DNA of 64,000 nt from Symbiodinium natans (taxonomy: Eukaryota > Sar > Dinophyceae > Suessiales > Symbiodiniaceae): positions 620,476-684,475 of the forward strand of contig CAJNDS010001391.1 in the NCBI GenBank assembly GCA_905221605.1, given 5' to 3'. Shown here in pieces: positions 44,057 through 54,102 of this stretch; the first letter of the stretch is position 1, and each line of letters opens with the position of its first letter. Below the pieces are notes generated by a model. That model saw only the letters and a program-made list of their open reading frames with translations, had not been told where the DNA came from and did no database searches. A program made the position numbers and the translations under genes.

Positions 44057-44254
44057 ATGCCTGTGTTGCCGCAAGCCGCTGGCTGCGCCACAGATGACCC
44101 GTCCGACGAGCATCGAGCTCGCCACAACCTAGCCCACGCTCACTGCGTCGCTGGGAAGGCCCCCGACGCCAAGACACGCATGAAGATCTCGAAGTCCCTG
44201 TTCTCCAAGTTCAACTTCAACCGAGATGGCCAATTAGTTGAAGAAGGAAAGTAA
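44057..44254 (+). CDS. EF-hand-like exon
   Basis: Frame with HRARHNLAHAHCVAGKAPDA, then KISKSLFSKFNFNRDGQLVE ending EEGK at TAA. The segment NFNRDGQLVEEG has the EF-hand spacing (acidic or Asn at 1, 3 and 5, Gly at 6, Leu at 8) but Gly instead of Glu at position 12. DRDEFVI is encoded shortly downstream in another frame, as in the F-helix of an EF-hand. Probably a decayed or spliced piece of a calcium-binding protein. Confidence 0.4.
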   Translation: MPVLPQAAGCATDDPSDEHRARHNLAHAHCVAGKAPDAKTRMKISKSLFSKFNFNRDGQLVEEGK

Positions 44255-44317
44255 AACCGCCACGGTGCTGACCGAGACGAATTTGTCATCTGAGCGGCCC
44301 ATGATCGCCTATCGTGC

Positions 44318-44760
44318 CACGGGTACGTCGTCAAACTGGTGCCGAAAATGCAAACGGTGAAATTGGCTGGCATGTTTCGCACCTGGTTGAGAATGTTGAC
44401 TGAAGCATACCACAGGTCCTTTGAAATCAACCATCCTACCCATGTAGTAGCCGCTGGATCGAGCAGGCACTACGAACGTGGGTTTTCTGCAATTGAACAG
44501 TTCCGTGTCCTTGCCGAATGTTCAATTTTTTTTGGTATGATCCGATGCAGAAGACAGATGAGGGATACCATTTTCTGGAAACAGGCAGAGTTGGGTTCTC
44601 TGTCTGTTGTGGATTTCAATCAGATCGCCCTCCTCGACGTGACAGCAGGCTGTCCTGTCAGGCAGTCCACAACCTGGAAAGGACGAAAGGCTGTGCGTTG
44701 GGCGGCCTCTCAGCCTGTATACGCGCACAGCCCTTTTTGACCTTTCGGAACACCGTTTTT
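44318..44760 (+). CDS. Coding-like exons, unrecognised
   Basis: 44339-44450 reads KMQTVKLAGMFRTWLRMLTE, then AYHRSFEINHP. 44518-44640 in another frame reads FFWYDPMQKTDEGYHFLETG. Both look like protein and not repeat. The frames differ, so an intron near 44500 is implied. No domain was recognised. Confidence 0.3.
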
Positions 44761-45611
44761 TGCTGGTTCAGTGCGAGCCTGTTCTTGCCGATGCCTCTAG
44801 CCCGCCATGTCGACACCGTCTGACCGGGACGGCATACTGCCCGATTGCTAAAATCCCTCCTCACCGCCGTCCGCGGAGGAGCCCCCAACTGCTACAACGA
44901 GAAGGTAACGCGGCTGAACTCGGGTGACCACGCGAGCACGTGCGCTTGAAGAGTCACGGCGACGATCCAAAAGCGGGATCGAATGCGAAGGATGCCACCC
45001 CGGGTTGACACCACCAGCATCGCCGACGTCGCTGCCCGCCATTGCCCGCCATTGCCCGCCCTCCCTTGCGCCCAACTTCGCGACGCACCAGGCGAGCCGC
45101 GTTCCTGGCTTTTCGCGCCGCCGCTACACGCCGGTGTGGGTGCCTTGACAGAGGCCGCCACGCACGTTTGGCAATGCCATCCCCAAGTCGGCGTACGCTT
45201 TAGTGAGTTGGCGGCTTTGGCGGGTGCGTTGTGGAGGGCGCCTGCTGCCCAGCCGTCCACGATTCTCCGCTTCCCTCACGCGGAGCTTGGTGTGGATGTT
45301 CCTGCTCGCAGCTTGGCCGGACCGCTGCGTTCCAGCCACAAGTTGACGCCGCGCCAGCCATCGTGCGATGCCGACGCCACCTGACACGACCTCGTCCGGC
45401 AGCTCGTGCGCGGGCCCTCCGGTCCTCAGCGTCCTCTGCGTGGGCACGCCGTTGGTGGGGCATGCTCTCCGTCGCCCCTTCATTTTTTGGCATTTAAAGA
45501 AGGTTGTTGCATGCCCATGTTTGCCAGTCTGGGTTGGCTCCCTCACATGAGTTACCCAAGACACAGCCTGTGTCGTTGGCTCGTGTCATCTCGTGTCTGG
45601 AGTTAATCAAG
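44761..45611. other. GC-rich region, probably retroelement-derived
   Basis: High GC and long overlapping open frames on both strands (for example 44983-45384 plus and 45124-45564 minus), with Ala/Arg/Pro-rich translations. No RT, endonuclease or RNase H motif was found. TTGCCCGCCA is duplicated at 45040-45060. Confidence 0.35.
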
Positions 45612-46163
45612 TCAGCAGCTCACTTCAAACAGATCCGCAGTAGTATAGTGGCTAGTACAACCCTGGACTCCGCGCTGGCGTTTGCCGAGCCCGACCGCCC
45701 GAGTCGCCCCCCTTTGCGCTGAGACATGTGGAGAGAAAAAAACACAGGCACGCCCAGCAGCGGACAGCTCGCCCAAGTGAACGAACGCTGATGCCCTCCT
45801 GGCTGCACGAGCCTCCTCGTCAGTACGGCCAGCGGGGGCAGCATCGGGCACAGGCACACGCAAGGCCGCATCAGCAGCAGCGAGGAGGGACGGCCAAGTT
45901 CCACTGCGGAAAAGCAGGCATCCTTGTTCGAATTCGGCAGGGGCAAGTAGAACAGCTCTTGTGCGAGCCGGGGCCACGTCGGAAGCGCAAACAATCAGCA
46001 CTTGTCTTGCGCGCGACCGCTCTCCTGTCCGCATTTTCGCGCAGGCTTGCCGCCACTTTCGTTCGGCAACTTCGTTGGGCGTCCTTGCTCCAACAGGCGC
46101 CAATCTCAACGGCCTGGAAGCACTTGACCATGAGGGGGCCTCTGCGCGCTTGCACCGGCTCAC
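45612..46163 (-). mobile_element. LINE fragment, linker region, inverted
   Basis: Minus-strand open frame of 183 codons containing RTGERSRARQVLIVCASDVAP and, further on, HLGELSAAGRACVFF. GE(L/V)S-x-A-R/G-x-A/V-L is a motif I associate with the segment just before the reverse transcriptase in dinoflagellate LINEs. The reverse transcriptase itself does not follow on this strand. It appears on the opposite strand next door, so this piece is inverted relative to it. A truncated, non-autonomous remnant. Confidence 0.5.
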
Positions 46164-46365
46164 GAAAGCAGAGGTTCCAGGGCCCCATCATGCCCCATCC
46201 TCGCTGCGATCCGGGTCGGGCGCATTGTCGCTCTCCGCAAACCCAACGGTCGCCTGCGCACGCTCGTGGTTGGGGACGTGCTGTGCCTTGTAGCCGACAA
46301 CCTTGTCCAGGCTCCGTCAGTGTCGTCGCCGCAGGGCATGCCGCTGATCCCTTTCTTTCTGTAAT
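46164..46365 (+). mobile_element. LINE reverse transcriptase fragment
   Basis: 46209-46310 encodes IRVGRIVALRKPNGRLRTLV, then VGDVLCLVADNLVQ, closely following the pattern GRIVALRKPNG..RGLVVGDVLRRLVAR in reverse transcriptases of dinoflagellate LINEs. About 20 codons on, PQGMPLIPFF resembles the RT motif QGDPLxPxLF, with Met replacing Asp and a stop after it. The catalytic FADD-type motif is missing. Dead copy. Confidence 0.65.
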
Positions 46366-46639
46366 GCTTGAGTCCGAATCGGACGCGCATCTAGCAAATA
46401 AATTCCACCTAATTACAGTTCGTTCGGCAGTTTGCACTCACCCTGCAGGGAGGGATGGCGCAGAAATCTGCCAGTGAGCGACAAAAAGGCGGACAGTCAG
46501 ATCGACCCAGCAGCTCAAGTCCGAGCAAAAGCTGTCTGACAAATCCTGCTGCCATGCAAGAAGCCGAAAATCGACAAAACGAGGAATCTGTAACTCCATG
46601 AACTACCACGAAAGTTTAAGCACAGGTCCTCAAGAGAGC

Positions 46640-47170
46640 GAGGTCATCATGTTGGCATCCTGAAAGCCTCAACGTCCCACAAGTAGGTGATGGTCTTGGC
46701 TGTCAACATCTGCACGACGAACTGCGTGCCATCATGTAGGCGTATTTCGAGGAAGAGCATCGGCGGCTCCTTCCGGAGGTGTAGGCTGGAAGCCCGCGGC
46801 CATCCTCCTTTTGCTTTCCGGCGAAAATGAGGCACTGTTGATTCCGCACGAAGAAAAGCCCGCTGCCACACAGGCGAAGCTCCAATTTCAGCTTCGACTG
46901 TTTTTGGACATTGTAGGCTGAGAGGGTGCGGCAGTCCTGCAACTGCGTGCCTACGAAGATGAAGCGCTGCCTATCGGGTCGGCACTTCGCTGACTCCTGG
47001 ATCGTCGCCTTCACATCGTCCATCGCAGAATCCTCAATATCAAGGGTGATGGTCTTGCCGGTCATCATCTGCGCGATGAACCGCATGCCGCATTGCAGGC
47101 GCAACGCATCCCAGGCGATGGCCCTGACAGCCATCATCTCAACTAGGAACTCCATGTCAATGCCACCAAG
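46640..47170 (-). pseudogene. Degenerate polyubiquitin (four to five damaged units)
   Basis: Ubiquitin-like units in tandem on the minus strand. Reading downward: a C-terminus HEVLRLLGG; unit B (47155-47087) [16 protein letters not shown] joined directly to LRLQCG, its middle deleted; unit C (47086-46865), nearly complete, [19 protein letters not shown], later [17 protein letters not shown] and LELRLCG; unit D (from 46864) [17 protein letters not shown], then a frame change and IRLHDG; unit [16 protein letters not shown] near 46720-46680. In unit C, the position of Lys48 is Thr, the end is LRLCGS instead of LRLRGG, one residue is missing near position 21, and the hydrophobic patch has Met8, Ile44 and Glu70. 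It cannot make normal ubiquitin; it is a pseudogene or a strongly diverged ubiquitin-like protein. Confidence 0.8.
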
Positions 47171-48093
47171 CAGGCGCAGCACCTCATGACTAGTCCGCAG
47201 CCACGGCCGCATGTATCCACCTGGATCCCAAACAGCACCACGAATGACACGCTTGCCCCAGGCCTCCCGATTGAGGAGCATGGCCAGATCATGGAAAGCG
47301 GGAACACCTGATTCATGTCTAGGGCCTGCTGGCCAAGTGCCTCCCCAAGCGGAGCCGGACAGCTCATCTTGAAAAAGCGTGCCAATGGTTGCCATCATCA
47401 CCGTGCGGTCACTGACAACCTCAACACTCCCATAGCTCTCCTGCATCACCAGCGAGTTGCCAGAGAACAGCAGCGAAGGCTCGTTCGTCGTGGCATCGCA
47501 GCCCGCCAAAGCTTCACACGACCGAACCGCATCACTGTCGTGAGGTTTGCACAGCCAATAAGACGGGGCTGAATTGCTTCCCAAACCCCACGCCAAATCG
47601 CCGTGCACCCCACTTCATCGTGCAACTGCGTAAACAGCAACAAGCCTCGTCCGTAACCTTGCTGCTTGTCAAAGTAATCGCAAAGCTTCTCAGTGACGGC
47701 ATCCACTCCTCGATCTGAAGCAAATGTGGGGTCAAAGTGAGGGCTCGCCACACATGAAGTCTCGGCATCATTCGAACTAGACCACAAACTACAGGGCGTA
47801 TTCCCATCTGGGCTATCGCGCTGCATACCTTGCATCATACGTTGCTTTGTCGGCAAGGCTCGGGAGACAACCAGGCTATAAGAACAACTACAGAAGTTGG
47901 TGTATCCAGGAATGGCAGCCGTCCCCATTGCGACATCCTCGTAGCTAGGCCACGATGTGCAACCGCATGTTTGGCAGACGTGCTTCTGGTTCCCATTCAA
48001 CATGGGCGATGTCATGAAGCACTGGGGCTTCGGCAATTCAGGGGCGCAACACTGTCCCCACTCGATCCGAAACCCTCCGCTGATCCCAGGCAA
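47171..48093 (-). CDS. Unrecognised minus-strand open frames upstream of the ubiquitin units
   Basis: Two overlapping minus-strand frames (48093-47446, 215 codons, and 47608 down into the ubiquitin units) look protein-like: [20 protein letters not shown], then [17 protein letters not shown], passing near 47560 to [20 protein letters not shown] and [18 protein letters not shown]. They do not match a family I know. If one frame change is allowed they form about 320 codons fused in front of the ubiquitin array. This could be a fusion, or read-in from a neighbouring gene. Confidence 0.35.
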
Positions 48094-48544
48094 TCCTCTA
48101 TTTTTTGTCCACGCTTCTTTTTCCTGCCGGTGCGCATTGGGGGAACTTTGTTTCGTTTCCCACTCGGAGGGCTCCCTTTCGAAGTAAAACGGAATGGTAC
48201 GACGCTGTCACGGCGCAATGGGCCTTCCACAAGAGCCTGGCTGCTTCCGCCAACAGGAACAAAGGTGCTTTCAACGGAGCCAAGTCCAAGTGTTACTACA
48301 ATCACAGGGCTGGCGATCAGAGCCGGCTATATCCGGCTATGCTTGTGGCCGTCAGGCAGTTTCCCTTGCATGGGTGACAACACGGTAACTTTTCAGGAAG
48401 TAAATGGCGCAATCAAGTCAATGTGGCATTCGGCAAGTACGAAGCGTGCGGAATTCGGGACAATCGAACTCCCTGCCGAACCTCCGCTTGGGGAGCGGAA
48501 CCGGAAGAGGAGACACTGCTCGAAACCATTTTCCTGCTAGGGGA

Positions 48545-48975
48545 GGTTGCCGAATGCGGCAGGATACGAGTGTGGCAGTGATGGGTGCTGTCCCATTTTG
48601 ACGCAAAGTCAGTGTCCCGGGCGAGGCTTAGCTTGCGAGAGGGAAACGTTTCACCTTAGTTTGTGTTCTTGTGTTGCCCTTGTTTCGGTTGCTTTTGGTG
48701 TTGCTCTTTGCTTAGGTAGGTCTCTCACCTTGTCGCAATGACCGGCCCACTGTGCTGCTGATGTGGTAAAGGGGCGTCCGCTAAAAAAAAAAAATCCTGC
48801 TGGGGAAGGTGGCGTCCGGCACCTTGCCCGGGCAAAACAGCGCTTCAGCTTCCGCGGTTGTGAGAACCTTACAACAGAATGCGGAAAGCGGCAGGATACG
48901 CGTGTGGCAGTAATGGGTACTGTCCCATTTTGACGCAAAGTCAGTGTCCCGGGCGAGGCTTAACTTGCGGTCTCC
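48545..48975 (+). repeat. Direct repeat of about 85 bp, 332 bp apart
   Basis: GCGGCAGGATACGAGTGTGG and the following 65 bases (48555-48638) recur at 48887-48970 with about four changes, including GACGCAAAGTCAGTGTCCCG. The region between holds GCTTTTGGTGTTGCTC and an A run at 48782-48793. The pair resembles ends of a small mobile element or a tandem duplication; no coding domain lies between. Confidence 0.8.
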
Positions 48976-49285
48976 GACCTCTCTGGAATGGATGGTGGTA
49001 CTGTTTCTGGCATTAGGTCTGCATTTTGCAGCTCTCCTTCTGCGCTGCACGAGTCCAAAACCGACGGGTCTGCTTCGACTTCCTCGTGTGCTGAGAAAGG
49101 GAAGCCTCTCTGCCAGAAAACCCGCGAATGCGTGTCAAAGACGAGGGAAACGCTAGTGAAGTCAACAGGCTGGTCGTCGGGCTGGCCGCTGGGGGAGGGG
49201 CGTGGGCAAGGGTAAATCCTGTTTGGCAGTCGATGGACAGGACGTCTCCGCTGAATATCAATAAGTTAAAAAGCTTGATCAATGC

Positions 49286-50095
49286 TTGTTTTCGTTGCAC
49301 GCGACACGTGCTTTGGCAAAAACGAGCAACGGCCCGCTCGAGTGGCAGTGGATGCAAGGGCTTCGGACGTCGCGCACGCAGTGCGGTCGTCCCCACGGGC
49401 ATCGAACTCGTCGAGCTGCCCGCGGCAGGAGTCGGCATGCGGAGCCAGGGGCAGCGGGAGTCGCAGACGCCACAGCAACACTCGCTCTGGATATCCTGGC
49501 GACCTGCCAGCCGCACGGGCAGTCGCTAGGCTGGTCCAGGGGCGCAGGGGACTCCCTCTGTCGGATCACAACATCAGGCTTGGCCGGAGGACGGAGCATG
49601 GCAGGTCCGGATTCGAAGTCATCGCCAATGAATGGCCTCCCGCTTTGGAACGGGGCGCAGGTCGCTGTCGATACCACGCTCGTCTCCCCCCTCACATCCT
49701 CAGCTGAGCCTCGGCGCCTCAGGGGCAACACAGCAGGCGCTGCACTCCGTGCCGCCCGCCGAAGCAAGGAGCGGACGTGCCCTGGTCCCCCACTCTCGCC
49801 TCCCGATCACGCAGGCATCTGCGATGCCACCTGCATTGGGGCCGCGATGAACGTTGAGCAAAAAGGCGTGCCCCCAAAAAAAAAAACCGGCTCGTCATGC
49901 TCGCGGCGTGGTCCGCCAGCTGCTGCGCCTCCGCGGTCAGAGGGCGCCTGCACCTTTACGTGTCAAACGATGCTAGCGTGCAGACCCGCTGAAGAGTCTC
50001 CCGGCACGGGCGACAACACTGACGACATCGCTGACAACATTGCCGGCATGGCGTTGAATTCCCGGCTATCCCAACGCACAAACTGTTGGAAATGA
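49286..50095 (+). mobile_element. LINE C-terminal fragment
   Basis: Open frame of 269 codons. The middle reads NGLPLWNGAQVAVDTTLVSP, then LTSSAEPRRLRGN and AALRAARRSKERTCPG, the pattern (NGLPLWHGxQLAVDTTLVSP...A...ARRRKxxTYPEL) that follows the reverse transcriptase in dinoflagellate LINEs. The expected continuation is interrupted by an A run (49877-49886), and frame changes upstream (49310-49560) scramble the part before it. Same orientation as the RT fragment at 46209. Non-functional fragment. Confidence 0.65.
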
Positions 50096-50890
50096 GACAC
50101 CTTGTTGCTGTGAGGGGCATGCTGGCGTTTGGGTTGGGGCAACTTGGCTGGATGCCCAAACACGCTGCCTGCTAGATGCCTCAGGCTTGATATATCGGTG
50201 GTCGCGCTGTCGTCGGCTCCAGCTGTGTTAGCATGGGCGTGGGCCCATAGCGAACCACATCCCTTGCGTGGTGATTTGTTTCTAGCTTGTGCAGCTCCAA
50301 TTACGTGCCAAGACCACACATTCCATTGCGTTGGCCGGAGCGGGTTGGGTCTGCGAAATGGCGCCTTGAGCCGTCTGACCCTTTCGACCCGCGTTGGCGG
50401 TGGAAGTGCCAGATGTGGTGGCTGCTTACGCCCGAAATGCTTCCAGCCGTTGTTGCAGGGCTGAGATGCTATTGGACAAGGGGTTGTTTGGAGGCGCGGC
50501 TGACTCAACTGCGTTTACAGTGGAAGCTGCGGGGGGTGACGTCCGCTTGTTTTTGCCGTCACCTTTTGGGAGGTTGCGAGCGTTGAAAAAACATGCCTCA
50601 GTTGTATGGCTTTTACCATGCTTTTACCCTTCTCAAGGCAACAGATGGCGCACGGAGGCCCTTTTGCAGGGCCTGCACTGCTGGGATCTGCTTTGCCTTT
50701 GTCCTTCCCTTTCTTCTCACCGTTCCCACCTTTATCACCTTTGCTCCATTCCAGCAACGCGTCCAAAGGTTTTTGGATATAAGGTATTGGATGATGAATT
50801 CACGGTGGATAATATTATAAGGGGGCAATAGTACTTTGTGGCCCCCTTTATAAACCCCTTAATGATGGCACTTCGCCAAAGACACTCTGT
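50096..50890. other. Spacer, includes an introner-like piece
   Basis: No gene recognised. At 50816-50865 GGGGGCAATAGTACTTTGTG, followed by GCCCCCTTTATAAACCCCTT, resembles the hairpin core of the P450 introns (TCCCTTA..ACCCCTT). Splice context is not established. Confidence 0.4.
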
Positions 50891-52285
50891 TTGTGGGACT
50901 GCTCAATGGGTGTAAAAACCAGAACCTTCCTTCAAACGCTCAAGGACGAATCGTCCGAGGATGTGTTATGCTCAACCAGGGAGTCGCAGCAAGCTCTCAG
51001 CACCTTCATCAGCTTCTTGATGAGAGTGCTCGCTGCGGCTCGCAACCACGGCTGGGCAAATGCTTCTGCAAGTCGCGCTTCTGCAGGGCTGTGCGTGACC
51101 GTTTCTTCGAACGGACGCACTTGCCTGTATGTGGATCGCGCTTGCGAGCACGCTTCTTCCCACGCGGATGGCCTTTGCCAGGCTTTTGCCTTTCGATCCT
51201 TTGCCTTAGGTGTTGCGCGGGTGTGCCGATGTCGCCTTGCAGGCGGTGGAGATGGTGGTGAGGCAGCCAGGGCGGCCGCGGACGCGACCGTCGCCGCGAT
51301 GCGGCGGCGATGAGGGGCTGCGCGCCAGAGCACTGAGAGTACCCAATGTTTTGGATGTACGGCATGGGGCGACAAAACAGCGCGTGCTTGCATGGTTCGC
51401 GGAGCCGCCCGCCACCCCTACGACGGCGTGCACGTCGGCGAAGCGGCGAACCCCGGCCCCGGATGACGTTGCAAACCGCCGCGACCGCACGCTGCATGCC
51501 CTGGCCCAAGTGGGACTCCTCCCGCCCACAGCGCCTCCAGCCTCGGATGCGGAGACGCTTTCCGACACGTTTAGTGCTCACACGCCATTGGCGTCGCCAC
51601 GTGGGGATCGTGGGGGCCCGCTCACGGCTGAGGCACCAGCGTTTCCGCCAGCACCTCCAGGAGACGCGCCCCCGGCCAAACAACGCCGGGCTACTCTTTT
51701 TCCAGCGACCCCGAACTAGCCACACGGGGCCGCCCCACTTATCTTTGCCGCGGCCCGCCTGGGCGGCCGGAAGGGTGCAGAAACTCCTGGTTGCACGTTC
51801 CCTTGTTGCATGCGGCTGCGGGCACGCTCTCCTCCGAAGCCGCATCAGCATGGGCACAGCACCCATTATGCGGCGACCGACTGGTTCGCGCAGTCGCCGT
51901 CGCGGCGGCGCTACCTGTCGACCAGCTGGCTGCCCTGCTGTACGCGTTGGCGGAAGCCGAGGACGCCACCCCTGCAAGCGCTGAAGCCCTCGGCCGTGCT
52001 CTTCGGGGGGACAGCTTAGCCTGCATCCCTTTCAGCCGCGCACTGGCATGCCTCGCGGATCGCGAAGGCTATGCGCCGGCGCTGGCCCAGGCAGCAGTGC
52101 TCGAGGCGTACGGAGGCCACGCCGTTGAGCCCCGCTTTTGCACAGTGGGCCGCCCGCTGCTTAACTGCTGGGCAAGGGCCATGGGCCCGTCGCTGGTGGA
52201 GCACAGCCCTTGGACGCACGTGGGCCCTGCCGGGGCCCGCCTTGACCGCGGCGCCGGAGCTGAATTAGGTCCTGGCTCTCGCTGA
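50891..52285 (+). mobile_element. LINE N-terminal fragment with VGEAANPGP
   Basis: At 51423-51464 one frame reads YDGVHVGEAANPGPG; VGEA(S/A)NPGP is the N-terminal signature of dinoflagellate LINE polyproteins. The sequence then passes to the overlapping frame (to 51719), where NRRDRTLHALAQVGLLPP and a Pro/Ala-rich linker follow. A further GC-rich frame, 51791-52285 (PVDQLAALLYALAEAEDATP, then ASAEALGRALRGD), may be the next part of the element or another gene. No endonuclease or RT motif is visible. Frame changes mark it as inactive. Confidence 0.5.
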
Positions 52286-52700
52286 TGCGGAGGGACCCAG
52301 CCGCCTGCCGGTGCGCTGACCATCGGTGACCGCTGACGTAAAATGGCGTGTGGAAAAAAGCAAACAGGTGGTGGTGGCCAAGGCGTTCTGGGCACTAACA
52401 GCTCCGCGTAACCATGCGCGCAGGGCGAACGCTGGGACGCACTAGGCTCACGACACTACTTTTCCACTGGGAAGGAATCCGAAAAGCTACAAATTCCCAC
52501 ATGTTGTCGTCATGGTTTTCATGACACATCTGCAAGGGCAAAACAACATGTACAACTGTCAAGCAACATGCATGTCGCATTTCCTACATGCTCGCAGCTA
52601 TCCCCAAGCCGTGCTGCGACTCTAGGGCGCAAGTTCGGCTTCCTTTGCAGTGCGGTTTTCTTTTTTTCCTTCCCACACACGCCTTTTTCAGCTGTCCTCG
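52286..52700. other. Spacer between retroelement fragments
   Basis: No recognisable domain. May be decayed element sequence. Confidence 0.4.
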
Positions 52701-52756
52701 CGGTCGCAGTCCCAGCCCACTTGTGCAATCCGCTGCGAGGCGGCCGCTGCGAGGGC

Positions 52757-53110
52757 CGCCCGGCTTTGTTGTACACCGATGCCTCAAATGTCCCATCCCG
52801 CGATGGAGCTGTCGTCCTGGGCGGTTCCTCCCAAGCTCGCGGATAGACGGTCGCGAAAAAACATACATGGCAATTGGAAGTTCTAGCTGGCCCTTTGGCT
52901 CTCGCCGCCTGGTTAGAAGTTTTTCGTCACAAAGGGGTGCTCCATATTGTGGATAACGCCTCTACGGCCGCTTGCTTACTCAAGTCTGCAAGTCGTTTCA
53001 TCGCCTGTTGTTGGCGACTACTGGCTGCGAGCTGCGGCAGTGTTGGCGGACACTTATGTGGACCGCGTAAAATCGAAGTGCAACCTAGCCGACGGTCCGA
53101 GTAGAGGCCA
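52757..53110 (+). pseudogene. Retroelement RNase H-like domain, disrupted
   Basis: 52769-52843 encodes LYTDASNVPSRDGAVVLGGS (the D of the catalytic YTDAS motif), then TAG at 52844-52846. The same frame goes on with WQLEVLAGPLALAAWLEVF and GVLHIVDNASTAACLLKS, supplying the Glu and the VDN Asp. Near 52990 it passes to another frame, reading VVGDYWLRAAAVLADTYVDR, then KSKCNLADGPSRGHF, the typical ADGPSR end of retrotransposon RNase H in these algae. The order and residues match RNase H of a retroelement polyprotein. One stop and one frame change inactivate it. Confidence 0.7.
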
Positions 53111-53900
53111 TTTCGCTCCGCTTGGGCTCAGTTCACGGAGCCGCCGTCCAATTTTTCATCATCTCTTCTTCATTCGGATTTAAGTGGTTCTCGGCAGGCT
53201 AGTGCTGGCTACCGGGCAGTCAGTCCCCAAACTCTGCGAAAGAGGGGGGGCCCAACTTATCCTTCTTTGGGAAGGAGCCCCCAACCTGCTTTGAGTGAGA
53301 AATGTCATGAGAAGCTCGTGGTCAGCAGTCGCCGAAGGGGATCCACGTGTGACAGTCGAAGAATATCCAGTGTGCTTTTCTGGAACGGACGCCCTCGTGG
53401 CAGTACCACATGTCGCGGACCCTCACCAAACACTCTCGCGATCGCGTGCTCCTGCCCTCCGCGTCCGCTGCCCAGACGCTCCAGCTCCGCATGGGGGCGC
53501 CGCCCCACGCGACGGTCCTCTAATGCTGATATGCCCGCTGCTGGTGCTGACCCGGCGAGCGACGACAATGACGACCCCCAGTCGGTCCCAGTCTGCTCGG
53601 ATCCAGCAGCTTTGGCTGGGGCTGAGGCGTGGAGGCTTTGGGACGACGTCGACGTCGACGTCGTGGACGAGTTTGCCGGAACACCAGCGGTGGGGGGACG
53701 CAGGAAGAGCAGTTTAGGGTTGATGCTTCCACGACACAATGCAGCTCTCGTGTTTCCTTCGGAGAATCAGATTTTGTCATGAAGGAGCAAGAATCTCGTA
53801 TGGTTGCTGTCCTTACTATGACCTTCAAGTCTTCAAGACGTGAGTCAGTGGTTCAATGTGCTTGCCACATCGAATGCATAGAGGGTACGTACACTAGAAT
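53111..53900 (+). other. GC-rich open frames, unrecognised
   Basis: Frame 53267-53782 contains an acidic stretch (GADPASDDNDDPQSVPVC, then EAWRLWDDVDVDVVDEFAG), helped by the short repeat GACGTCGACGTCGACGTCG at 53644-53662. It may be more retroelement or a separate gene. No domain assigned. Confidence 0.3.
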
Positions 53901-53904
53901 CTAA

Positions 53905-54030
53905 CCGTATACTATAGTATATTGTAGCATAGTATGGCATACTCTAGCGCTATACTCTGCATAATACGAAAGTAACCTTCAGTATGCAAAAGCATTCGTA
54001 TGCTATCCATTCGGCTTGCAGTAAAATTTC
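53905..54030. repeat. AT-rich TATACTATA cluster
   Basis: Irregular copies of TATACTATAG and AGTATGCAAAAG. The same words return at 55240-55262, 55962-56095 and 56370-56405, marking a dispersed palindromic repeat around the SET/MYND gene. Confidence 0.55.
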
Positions 54031-54102
54031 AACAAAAGTTGGCAGATCATTGCAAATGGCCCTTCAATCGGGAATTGCGGCAACAGTGGATCCAACCTGA
54101 AG

